From contig CM032794.1 of assembly GCA_019155185.1 (NCBI GenBank), positions 18,243,095-18,307,094 on the forward strand: a stretch of 64,000 bases of DNA, in the 5' to 3' direction. Source of the DNA: Beaufortia kweichowensis. Its lineage: Eukaryota > Chordata > Actinopteri > Cypriniformes > Gastromyzontidae. The notes beneath the pieces were generated by a model. It was given only the letters and a program-made list of their open reading frames with translations, was not told where the DNA came from and did no database searches. Both the position numbers and the translations under genes were made by a program. Below, piece by piece: positions 54,979 to 64,000 of the stretch; position 1 is the first letter of the stretch; every line of letters begins with the position of its first letter.

Positions 54979-56303
54979 TTCCAAAAGAACTAAATGCATG
55001 CATGTATTAATCTGTGTTTTCTGTTGATTTGGTCTTAAGGAGAACAGAAGGTTCAGATTTTTATATTTTTAGAAATATATAGTTTAGAGTTAGAAAAAAG
55101 AAGCGCTGAGAAGAATCCTAGGCTAAAGTCCTGTAAGAAGTAAGGCATTGGTTCTGGCGAGGGTTGCCTTCATCAGAAAAACAAACTGATGAGACAGTGC
55201 AAACTCGTTAGGTTATTTGTTGTGTAGAGAAAGTGTATCAACAAATGTTAAGTTGTGTATTTGTATGATCTGTGTTTATTGTTAAGTGGGCCTTAAGGAT
55301 AGCAATAAATATGAAACAGATAAAGTATAAGGAAATCCATCCTGGAGTAAATTGCAGTAAATTGCAGGGGGTGAAAATCCCTGTCAATACTGCTTTTCTC
55401 CTGTGTTAATGAAAGTTGCAGTGAAAGAGTGAGTAAAACTGATGGGTTGCTCAGACAGAGTGTAATGTGATTGGAAAAAGGTTGGAGGGTGAATCTGCTA
55501 TGGGTTGACAAGAAGGCTATCGCACAAACTGGCTCGCCATTATAACATAAGCATATTTGCTTTTATTATAGTAATGGTTTGTGTGATATGCCTGAAGGTG
55601 AGCCTGTGGTGGTATGAGCACTTCAGTAAACTTCTCCAAATTGAACTAAGTTAAATGAGATAGTCAATTGTTTTTGTGAAATACAAAGAAGGTTCCAGAT
55701 CTCAATAAGAAGTGTGTGTGTGTGTGTGAGAAGTTGCTCAAGGTTCAGTGTGTTGTTTATGTGTTGAAAAGAAGAGTATGTGAGAAAGTAAGTGTGGTAG
55801 ATGCGCAAACAAAAGAGAGTCTGAGAGAAACAGATGTGCGGCTGTGTGTGTATGTGAGGCTTGATAAGAAGAGAAGAGACAAATTTGCTCTATAGCTTTA
55901 AGGAGCAGTGGTTTTTGTGATTATTGGATAAGTCTCGTATGAGAAGTGGTTAGTAATATATGTTGATGTGAAATATTTTTAACAGTATAAGCAATATAAA
56001 TACAAGTAAAGAGACAGTGAATTGAGAATAAAGTATAATAAGATGTAGAAACTCTAAACATGTTGGAAAAACTAATAGAAAGAATAAATCTAGATACCCA
56101 GTTAGCAGAGAACTAATTGAGAAGATATTCAGAAAATGGACTAAAAGAACTAGAAGTTTATTAAATAAATAACATGAAGAAGGCACTTTTGATGTATCAG
56201 TATGTGAAGAGATTGAAACATTGATAAAAAATTTACAAGACTAAAAATATGGGTTACAAACAGAAAAAAAAGGGAGGAAAAGAAACGAACTGAGGAAGAG
56301 ATA
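54979..56303 (+). other. ERV-B leader / decayed gag region
   Basis: No ORF of length on the plus strand. The 56050-56300 part reads like fragmented Gag (helical, Glu/Lys/Ile-rich) with several stops. Confidence 0.5.
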
Positions 56304-56603
56304 ATGGCAGTGTGTAGGAAGGAAGATAATGAAACAGGGCCGGTTGCCAGAGGAGTAAATAATGATAATAACCAAGGCCAAGAGAATATACAAGCTCCAG
56401 ATAGCCCCTCTAATCCCCCACCCTATGCAGAAGCCCGTGAGACATTAAGCAAGGCCCTAAAAACATCAAGCAGTATGGACAGGTTCCCCTACCCCACACG
56501 ATCCTTAAAAGGAAAAGAAAAAAAAAGAAAAAAAGTAGAGGGTGCTGAAACTTGCCCCACGATCCAAGTGACCTCTGACACAGAAACAGAAATGCAGAAC
56601 TGA
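56304..56603 (+). pseudogene. ERV-B Gag fragment with PPPY motif
   Basis: A 99-residue ORF: an acidic/Asn-rich N-part, NPPPYAEARE (PPPY late-domain motif that recruits NEDD4-type ligases in retroviruses), then a basic KGKEKKRKKVE run. This fits the matrix/p12-like region of a gammaretroviral Gag. Capsid and nucleocapsid are deleted; the next recognisable sequence, about 40 bases later, is already RT. Confidence 0.6.
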
Positions 56604-56609
56604 CTCCAT

Positions 56610-57159
56610 AGCTTTACTGCAATATTTAGCAAAAACAGGGAATAAAGTTAAGAAACAAAAACTGCAGTGGGTGAAAAAAGAAGTTCAATACATAAGACAC
56701 AGACTTACGGCTGAGGGGAAATTTATACAGGCACAGAGAAAACAGGCTATTTTAAATGTACCAAAACCTGTAACTAAAAGACACATGATGTCTTTTCTGG
56801 GGTTATGTAATTATTGTAGGGCATGGATCCCTAGTTATGCTCAGAAAACTCAACCTTTGTTAGATGTTATTTATGGGAACGCTATGACCTTAGCAGACCA
56901 GATAAAATGGAATGAAGCAGCTGAAAGAGCTTTTGTAGCAATTAAACAAGAACTTGCATCCTCCTCTGTTTTAGCTCTGCCAGATTATGATAAGCCTTTC
57001 CAACAGATAGTAGATTGCAGGGAAGGATTTATGACATCAGTCCTCTCACAAAAACATGGCACTAAATGGAGACCTGTAGCTTTTTACTCTAAAAAGTTAG
57101 ACCTCGTACAGGCCGTGTGTGTGCCGCAGCAATGGCTGTTGAAGCGTCGGCTGAAATAG
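56610..57159 (+). pseudogene. ERV-B RT thumb/connection
   Basis: From about 56610 the frame reads KLQWVKKEVQYIRHRLTAEG, HMMSFLGLCNYCRAWIPSYA, QKTQPLLDVIYG, AFVAIKQELASSSVLALPDY and WRPVAFYSKKLD, the MLV-type RT thumb and connection with the start of RNase H-like linker. Fingers and palm with the YxDD box are gone. A frameshift near 57110 moves the continuation to the next ORF. Confidence 0.85.
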
Positions 57160-57692
57160 TACTGTTTCATGAATTAGTTTTATTAGTCCCACATGCAGTC
57201 GACATTCTCTTGTTACAAACTAAGCTATCTTTCTTATCTCCAGCAAGACATTTATCATGTATGACCATACTGTTGTCACAGCCACATGTAACCATTCAAA
57301 GGTGCAATGTACTAAACCCCTCCACACTTCTCCCTAATGATGTTGAAGGAGAGCCACACAGCTGTGTGGAGTTAACAGATAAATTGATACTCCCAAGACC
57401 GGACTTAACAAATAAACCCTTACAAGAGGAAAGTTTATGGTTTGTAGACGGTTCCAGCTATAAGGCACCAAACGGTCAAACTATGACCGGATATGCTGTA
57501 GTTAGCTCACAGGAGATAATAGAGGCAAAACAATTGCCACATACGTATTCTGCACAAGCAGCTGAAATAGTGGCCCTTACTAGAGCATGTCAGCTTGCAG
57601 AAGGAAAAGAGCTTACAGTTTATACTGACAGTCAGTATGATTTCTCCACCGTTTTTTTTGTTTTGCTAAACAATGGGACAGGCGAGGTATGA
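57117..57692 (+). pseudogene. ERV-B RNase H domain
   Basis: The connection end (LSCMTILLSQPHVTIQRCNV) is followed by RNase H: SLWFVDGSSYKAPNGQ (first Asp), AAEIVALTRACQLA (Glu) and ELTVYTDSQYDF (Asp). The frame is lost in a run of eight T at about 57650-57657; the C-terminal part (CKCAAHTKGTD, NRRADDAAKQAA with the last Asp) is readable in another frame around 57780-57870. Confidence 0.85.
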
Positions 57693-57840
57693 AAACCTCA
57701 ACAGGAAAACCAGTTACCCATGCAACTTTACTAAAAAAACCTTTTACAAGCGGTTCTGTTACCATCAAAACTAGCAATATGCAAGTGTGCAGCCCACACT
57801 AAAGGCACAGACATTGTTACAGTAGGAAACCGTAGAGCAG

Positions 57841-58798
57841 ATGATGCAGCAAAGCAAGCAGCCACAGGACTTTATGGCACAGCACAGACTTTCACACACA
57901 TCAGTATTAGATCACACGGTCCTTAGGGACATGCAGAAAGCAGCACCACAAAAAGAGCAACAATACTGGCAAACACAAGGGGCTGTGAGAAACAATGAAG
58001 ATTTAATGTGTGTAGAAAACAAACCTATACTACCAAAAGCTTTATTTAAAGCAGCAGCAATATTGAGCCATGGGCCATGCCATGTCTCAACAGGAGGGAT
58101 GGTAAACATAATAGAGAAATATTTTAAAGCTTATGGTTTCAATTTATACTCAAAAACTTTTTTGTAAGGCATGTATAGTATGCATAAAACATAATGCACA
58201 GGGAAATTTGAGACCGAAGAGAGGCCAGATTCCAGAACCACAATACCCTTTTCAACACCTCTGTATGGACTTTATAGAATTAAGTAAAAGTGGGCCGTAT
58301 CGTTACTGTCTAGTGATAGTAGACGTATTTTCAAAATGGGTAGAAATAGTACCCTCAGCAAAGGCTGATGCAATAACAGTTGCAAAAGCAATATGTAAGA
58401 ACATTATCCCAAATCATGGAGTGCCTGAAAAGATATACAGTGACAATGGTCCGCACTTTGTAAATGAGGTTGTTAGTAAAATGGCTGAGAATCTGGTAAT
58501 GACATTAAAGAACCACTGTGCTTATCATCCTCAGAGTGCGGGGTTAGTAGAGAGAACAAATGGCACTATAAAAAATAGATTAAAGAAATGCATGGCAGAG
58601 ACTAAGAGACCATGGCCTGAGTGTTTAGATTTGGTTAAATTATATATGAGAATAACACCTACACCTAAAGGATTGACACCCTTTGAAATTATTTATGGCC
58701 GACAGTTTAAGATGCCTGATTTTCCATCCCCAGTTCAAGAAGCAGAAGAAGAGCACACTCTCAGTGACTATTTAAAAAGAGTCCTTAATGAAATGTGA
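57841..58798 (+). pseudogene. ERV-B integrase
   Basis: The N-terminal zinc-binding region is in the frame ending at 58167 (ILSHGPCHVSTGGMVNII). After a frameshift near 58145 the 221-residue ORF carries CKACIVCIKHN, then the catalytic core HLCMDFIEL (D), IYSDNGPHFVN (D) and YHPQSAGLVERTNGTIKN (E), and the downstream LTPFEIIYGR. All three acidic residues survive, but the frameshift separates the zinc domain. MLV-type integrase. Confidence 0.88.
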
Positions 58799-59179
58799 AT
58801 GCATCAAGTTTAACATTCAAGAATAAAGAGGAAGACATAGGCCAGCTACGATTCTGGCCTTAGAAAATTAACACCACCAGCAAGATCTATGGTCAGTTCT
58901 AACTGTGAATGCATCAAGTTTAACACGTGTCTCCTAAAGCGAATTTCACATGTTACGAGAACTCTGTACCGCTCCTGACTAAAACTATCAAAGTAGGAAA
59001 AGTTCCAGGTTACAATTGTGGAGCCATATATTCACCATGCACTCAAAATGCAACTGGTCATCTTAATAAGTTTAAGTGTGCCCCATAATACCTTCAGATC
59101 ATTCATACGTCATCTCAGCTAAACCTCATCATCATCATCGAAGGAAACGACAAGAGAACTTTAAGAAGCATGATTCTGT
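58799..59179 (+). other. ERV-B pol-env junction, Env surface subunit missing
   Basis: Short duplicated phrase GTGAATGCATCAAGTTTAACA (58795 and 58905). Fragments in several frames could be the remains of the Env surface subunit, but none is secure. Confidence 0.4.
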
Positions 59180-59827
59180 TTGGGAGACGCGGGCGTGCTG
59201 CCATCTAAACTATGGACTGATGGACAAAAGGTAGCTTTGGCCCTTTTTCCCTGGGTCGGTGGTGTTGCCAAATTGATGCTACGTATGGAGACTATGACAT
59301 ATCGATTTGAAAGTTTCATGAACACTACCATAGCGGCGCTGAAAGGCATCAGAGAAGAACTCACTGCGCTGCGAATGATGGAGATGCAGGATCGAATGGT
59401 TTTGGACCAACTGGCTGCTTCGCTCGGAGGTGTGTATACGGTAGTGGGAACGTCATGTTGTACTTTTATCCCGGAAAATGACGAGGACGGACACATCATA
59501 GAGCAGGCCATAACCAATCTTACAGCATTGCGAGATGTCATGGAGGAAGATCGAGTGACAACGGAAAGACTGTTACAGTGGTTATTTGGAGGATCATGGT
59601 GGCATGTGCTCCTCAAAATGTTTATACCTATTGCCGTTGTTTTATTACTGATTTGTTTATGCATGACATGTGTGATTCCATATATTACTACCATGGTCAG
59701 AAAAATGACCTGTTCCACTTTTACACGAGTATACATGGTAAATAATCAAACTGATGATGAATTGTATGAGACTCTGGCTGGTGGGAAGAAAGCTACAAAT
59801 GGGCATTATAAAGATGTTGCAGAGTAG
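59180..59827 (+). CDS. ERV-B Env transmembrane subunit ORF (215 aa)
   Basis: Open ORF without its surface subunit. In order: a hydrophobic, fusion-peptide-like LALFPWVGGVAKLML at about residues 20-34, heptad-type helix, MQDRMVLDQLAASLGGVY at the position of the immunosuppressive-like domain, then SCC. The C-X6-CC motif that normally links surface and transmembrane subunits has Tyr where its first Cys is expected. A second helix, GGSWWHVLLKMF, a membrane helix (about 151-171) and a tail of about 45 residues follow. No signal peptide, so surface delivery is doubtful. Degenerate yet open. Confidence 0.75.
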   Translation: MGDAGVLPSKLWTDGQKVALALFPWVGGVAKLMLRMETMTYRFESFMNTTIAALKGIREELTALRMMEMQDRMVLDQLAASLGGVYTVVGTSCCTFIPENDEDGHIIEQAITNLTALRDVMEEDRVTTERLLQWLFGGSWWHVLLKMFIPIAVVLLLICLCMTCVIPYITTMVRKMTCSTFTRVYMVNNQTDDELYETLAGGKKATNGHYKDVAE

Positions 59828-59926
59828 CAAGGTTTCTCATGAAATTCTTTAATTATGATGAGCTGTACTGAAAGTATCAACAGATAAAGGTACAGTTTTG
59901 ATAAAAACAAAGAATAAATGATAAAC

Positions 59927-59936
59927 AGGAGGGAAA
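59927..59936 (+). promoter_or_regulatory. Polypurine tract of ERV-B
   Basis: AGGAGGGAAA directly before the 3' LTR. Confidence 0.7.
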
Positions 59937-60347
59937 TGTTGAAGATATAATCAAGGAAATGTATTATTAGTAAATACAGGTATTAACCTTGTGTTTTTCT
60001 AATGATATATGTTTCTGTTTTTCTGCTACGTTTGATTTTTTAATATTCACATACCACAAGTATTAATCATGTATCACAGAAATCAAGGCCATTGAGAGGC
60101 CCACACTCATAATGCTTATCTGTATTATTGCACACATGAATCCTTTCATGTCCTTCAATGGGAGTTGTCTTATGGGAGTTGTTTTATGCAATAAAAAGGC
60201 TACGAGGGAGAAGAGACTCTGAGAGAGAGTGATGGAGAACCTTTTTGAAGATCTCAAAGCTTCTCTCTCCCTCGCGAGTATTGAAACACCAGTCTTGGTC
60301 TGATTGTTGTTCTTTATTGCTAGAGGTTTTAAGAAATAGACCTATCA
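59937..60347 (+). repeat. ERV-B 3' LTR (411 bp, promoter intact)
   Basis: Contains a TATA-like ATAAAAAG (60191-60198) and the R/U5 part shared with the 5' copy. It is the better LTR for promoter activity and points towards fgf11 exon 2, 1.2 kb downstream. Confidence 0.88.
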
Positions 60348-60352
60348 CTATT

Positions 60353-60482
60353 ACTCACTAATTCGTTCATCAGAGTTTCTTATTAGCTTACAGTAGTTAC
60401 TAGATTGTTAATTTTGCATTACTCATTTGTTCCTGGGTAGTTATTAATTAATGAGGAACAGTATTCTAAAGTGTTAACCAAA
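60353..60482 (+). repeat. Right half of the repeat split by ERV-B
   Basis: Continues 53728-53933. Ends AACAGTATTCTAAAGTGTTAACC, the inverse of the start of 40453-40710. Confidence 0.7.
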
Positions 60483-61584
<1,102 letters not shown>

Positions 61585-61595
61585 CTCTCTTTCAG

Positions 61596-61706
61596 AACCT
61601 CAGCTCAAAGGCATTATCACACGTCTGTATTGTCATCATGGCTTCTACCTGCAGATGTTACCCGATGGCACCTTAGATGGCACAAAGGACGAAAGCAGCT
61701 CCTTCT
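61596..61706 (+). CDS. fgf11: fgf11-like FGF homologous factor, exon 2
   Basis: A 111-bp exon between TTTCTCTCTTTCAG and T|GTAAGTG. The split codon completes Glu and the exon reads PQLKGIITRLYCHHGFYLQM, LPDGTLDGTKDESSSF. This is the first beta-trefoil strand block of FHF proteins (PQLKGIVT(R/K)L(Y/F)...(Y/F)LQ...PDG..(D/Q)GT). The FYLQ and TSSF/SSSF endings favour FGF11, while YC and DGTKD are shared with FGF14. With exon 1 clearly FGF11-type, the gene is fgf11. 111 bp is the usual FHF exon 2 size. Later exons (heparin/Nav-binding core) lie beyond the window. Confidence 0.93.
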
Positions 61707-62612
61707 GTAAGTGTATTTGGCTGTTGAAAAGGGTTAACCTTACCCTACCAAACCTTTTGTCACTTTTAATTCAACATCAAAGCGTGCCAGTTTCGACTTG
61801 GTTACCCTCTCTCCAGGGATGTGTGGTCAGCCTCACCTGTCATCATGAAAAGTAAAAAAATAAATATAACAAAATGCTGTGAGGCAGCGGTTCTCAAGTT
61901 AAGAGTCGGTCTCAATAGCTCTCGTTCTCAAATCACCAGTACACTGAATCAAAACCTGTGTGTATCAGACACGTTCAATGAACCGAGATCCGATAAGCTG
62001 TGGATACTGGGCATGCGCATACTGTAAGACAGCAGATCTCGAGTTAAGATTCGATTTCAATAGTTCTCATTCTGAAATCCGATAAGCTGTGGATACTGGT
62101 AAGCTGTGGATACTGGGCATGCGCATACTGTACACAGTACACTGTATCAAAACCTGTGTGTATCAGACACGTTTAATGAACCGATTGAGCATGCATGTAT
62201 CAGTACATATGTGACATTAACGTGGAGCTGCTGTTGTGCTAATATAATAACACATGAACGGAGGTGTTGATTGATGCATCCATCAAAAAAGTTTATTTAA
62301 AAACAGGTAGTGAAAAAGTGCATATAGTTAGTACACTGTATCAAAACCTGTGTGTATCAGACACGTTTAATGAACCGATTGAGCATGCATGTATCAGTAC
62401 ATATGTGACATTAACGTGGAGCTGCTGTTGTGCTAATATAATAACACATGAACGGAGGTGTTGATTGATGCATCCATCAAAAAAGTTTATTTAAAAACAG
62501 GTAGTGAAAAAGTGCATATAGTTAGATGCGCAACATAAATAAAGGTACTTATCCATGATGATGGTTATGATGATAATTATGATTATCAAATAAAATAAAA
62601 TATTAATTAGCC
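61707..62612 (+). other. Start of intron 2
   Basis: No gene. Duplicated phrases (CCGATAAGCTGTGGATACTGG at about 61990, 62080 and 62100) lead into the perfect 193-bp duplication. Confidence 0.7.
62137..62522. repeat. Perfect 193-bp tandem duplication
   Basis: 62137-62329 and 62330-62522 are identical as far as I can read. A third, diverged partial copy starts near 61938. Confidence 0.95.
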
Positions 62613-62917
62613 ATATGTGTCACAGCCCTATGTGTTCCAAGGACTCCACTTCCCATAATCCTTTGCACTCCACTCACCTGTTTCCTATCACGGACTTATT
62701 ATTGTTTAATCATTGTCACCTGTCACCTTCATCACTCCCATGTATTTAAGTCCTGTGTTTTCCACTCCTCATTGTCTTCTGTTAACGTTATGTTGTGTAG
62801 TTCTGTTCATGTTCCTGAGTTCATCCAGTAAAGATTGTTCCTATTTGATTCCTGGCTCCTGTTGTCCTTACGACTGCTACACGACCCGTAACAGAACAGA
62901 AGACCCAAACAGAAAAT

Positions 62918-63844
62918 ATGGAAAAGGATTTCGATGACTTCTACATCGATGATCGCTTGCGTCAGAACCAGGGAGAGAGACCATTGCTGGCCCACTCCCT
63001 GTACTTCCTGGTCCTATGTGAATCGTCGGACCTCCCAGACCGCTTCCTGAGGCTGTTTTTCAATATCAGCTTGAACAGCGCTGTCCAGGATCAGCTGTCT
63101 GGGAGGGGTCCACAAGGTGGGATCAGGGAGTATGTGGAGTGGGTCCTACTATCCTGTGGCTGCCACCCTTTCCCCACCCAGGCGAAGGTCTCAGCCCCCT
63201 GGATTCCTGGCTCCGCCCCGGAGGTCCCTGACTCCGCCCCGGAGGTCCCAGACTCCGCTCCCGAGCTCCCAGACTCCGCTCCCGAGCTCCCAGACTCCGC
63301 TCCCGAGCTCCCAGACTCCGCTCCCGAGCTCCCAGACTCCGCTCCCGAGCTCCCAAACTCCGCTCCCGAGCTCCCTGACTCCGCTCCCGAGCTACTGTCG
63401 CCTGTCCGCCCGGGGATCCAGCTTCCCCGGGTGTGGTGCTGGTGGTCGGGTCCCGGCACTCCTACTCTCTCCCTACTCCATGGCTCCTCCCTCCATCGTC
63501 GCCACCCTGGCCGGATGGACTGTTTCGTTGCCCTCGTCCTCCTCACTGTCCCCTCCTCCAGGACCCCCGCCCTCCCTCCTCTGTTGTTTCTTATACGGCG
63601 CGAGGACACGCCTTCCGGGAGGGGGGGTACTGTCACAGCCCTATGTGTTCCAAGGACTCCACTTCCCATAATCCTTTGCACTCCACTCACCTGTTTCCTA
63701 TCACGGACTTATTATTGTTTAATCATTGTCACCTGTCACCTTCATCACTCCCATGTATTTAAGTCCTGTGTTTTCCACTCCTCATTGTCTTCTGTTAACG
63801 TTATGTTGTGTAGTTCTGTTCACGTTCCTGAGTTCATCCAGTAA
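62918..63844 (+). CDS. Intact partial Gag plus proline-rich ORF of element 3
   Basis: 308 codons, unbroken. Starts MEKDFDDFYIDDRLRQNQ, then LLAHSLYFLVL, FLRLFFNISLNSAVQDQLSG and YVEWVLLSCGC, the same capsid-like block and order as elements 1 and 2. EVPDSAP/ELPDSAP seven-residue repeats follow (about residues 105-160), then a Pro/Ser/Arg tail with LIRREDTPSGRGG. The frame runs on into the 3' LTR and stops at 63844. The N-terminus differs from the MDP start of element 1. No zinc knuckle, protease or RT. Confidence 0.7.
   Translation: MEKDFDDFYIDDRLRQNQGERPLLAHSLYFLVLCESSDLPDRFLRLFFNISLNSAVQDQLSGRGPQGGIREYVEWVLLSCGCHPFPTQAKVSAPWIPGSAPEVPDSAPEVPDSAPELPDSAPELPDSAPELPDSAPELPDSAPELPNSAPELPDSAPELLSPVRPGIQLPRVWCWWSGPGTPTLSLLHGSSLHRRHPGRMDCFVALVLLTVPSSRTPALPPLLFLIRREDTPSGRGGTVTALCVPRTPLPIILCTPLTCFLSRTYYCLIIVTCHLHHSHVFKSCVFHSSLSSVNVMLCSSVHVPEFIQ
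63225..63400. repeat. 21-bp GC-rich minisatellite in element 3
   Basis: About eight copies of GACTCCGCTCCCGAGCTCCCA variants encoding ELPDSAP repeats. Confidence 0.92.
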
Positions 63845-63911
63845 AGATTGTTCCTATTTGATTCCTGGCTCCTGTTGTCCTTACGACTGCTACACGACCC
63901 GTAACAATATG

Positions 63912-64000
63912 TTAGTTGCACAATGTTAAAATAGGAAATTTTCTTTAAACTAAATATGCATCAGACTGAAATGAAATATTGCAATGCAAAATATTTAACA
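63912..64000. other. Intron 2, window end
   Basis: AT-rich, no feature. Confidence 0.6.

Larger units (their letters stand above)
53934..60347 (+). mobile_element. ERV-B, gammaretrovirus-like endogenous retrovirus
   Basis: TGTTGAAG...CCTATCA LTRs, perfect 5-bp TSD CTATT (53929-53933 and 60348-60352), tRNA-Tyr-type primer site, purine tract before the 3' LTR, and gag, RT, RNase H, integrase and env-TM remains in order. Large deletions remove most of gag, protease, the first half of RT and the Env surface subunit. Defective. Confidence 0.92.
62618..63906 (+). mobile_element. Gag-only LTR element 3 (TR-GAG-like), very young
   Basis: Two 276-bp LTRs (62618-62893, 63631-63906; TGTCACAG...CGTAACA) differ at one position (CATGTTCC versus CACGTTCC). 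Perfect TSD ATATG (62613-62617, 63907-63911). Only 737 bp lie between the LTRs: one partial Gag ORF plus 21-bp repeats, ending ACGCCTTCCGGGAGGGGG before the 3' LTR. It is the smallest and youngest of the three. Confidence 0.93.

Noticed and set aside
61655..62027. ORFs overlapping and following fgf11 exon 2
   Set aside because: Out-of-frame shadows of exon 2 and intron 2 sequence.

Overview
The window looks like a teleost fish genome, most likely a cyprinid or close relative. It is AT-rich and intron-rich, packed with fish-type transposable elements (hAT and Tc1/mariner DNA transposons, L2- and RTE-type LINEs, DIRS-like elements, chromodomain Gypsy, gammaretrovirus-like ERVs) and long microsatellites. 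No prokaryotic features are present. Species and family assignments come from recalled family features; no database search was possible.

The one clear host gene is an fgf11-type fibroblast growth factor homologous factor on the + strand. Its A-type first coding exon is at 21303-21495 and its second at 61596-61706. Splice phases match exactly and the codon split over the junction gives the family-typical Glu-Pro-Gln-Leu-Lys-Gly. Intron 1 is about 40.1 kb and makes up most of the window. A candidate minus-strand exon of an unidentified gene is at 150-265.

Upstream flank (1-21302): a non-autonomous hAT (845-2829) hosts a nested 607-bp MITE. A decayed ERV (ERV-A, about 3177-5930) carries RNase H, integrase and Env pieces plus, between pol and env, a 46-codon macrodomain (TARG1/OARD1-like) fragment with splice-like borders. 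Repeat blocks at 7050-9441 and 9682-11351 contain CTCF-like motifs and a GCTA-rich minisatellite. A 160-bp-class tandem array, a DIRS fragment and a TA-flanked MITE follow. A minus-strand LTR element (15272-18659) carries a partial Gag and a Ser/Gln-rich coding insert.

Intron 1 (21496-61595): a degenerate Tc1/mariner transposon (24383-26712), L2 fragments, a near full-length chromodomain Gypsy (28266-33467, TSD GTAGC), two opposed DIRS remnants (about 36590-40150), a solo LTR, a hAT-type element with 8-bp TSDs (47031-47820), an RTE-type LINE with a 12-bp TSD (48475-51264), a second Gag-only LTR element (51779-53722) and ERV-B (53934-60347, TSD CTATT). ERV-B has a primer-binding site matching tRNA-Tyr and an open Env transmembrane ORF. 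An uninterrupted 198-bp (TC)n tract ends 15 bases before exon 2. Intron 2 holds a perfect 193-bp tandem duplication and a third, very young Gag-only LTR element (62618-63906).

The most unusual content is (1) the macrodomain fragment in ERV-A and (2) a family of three small LTR elements that keep only a partial Gag plus proline-rich repeats. These resemble plant TR-GAG elements, and one copy carries a captured-looking Ser/Gln-rich repeat protein. They probably depend on Gypsy elements like the one at 28266-33467, whose Gag start (MDPATPSP) resembles theirs (MDPTTPSP).
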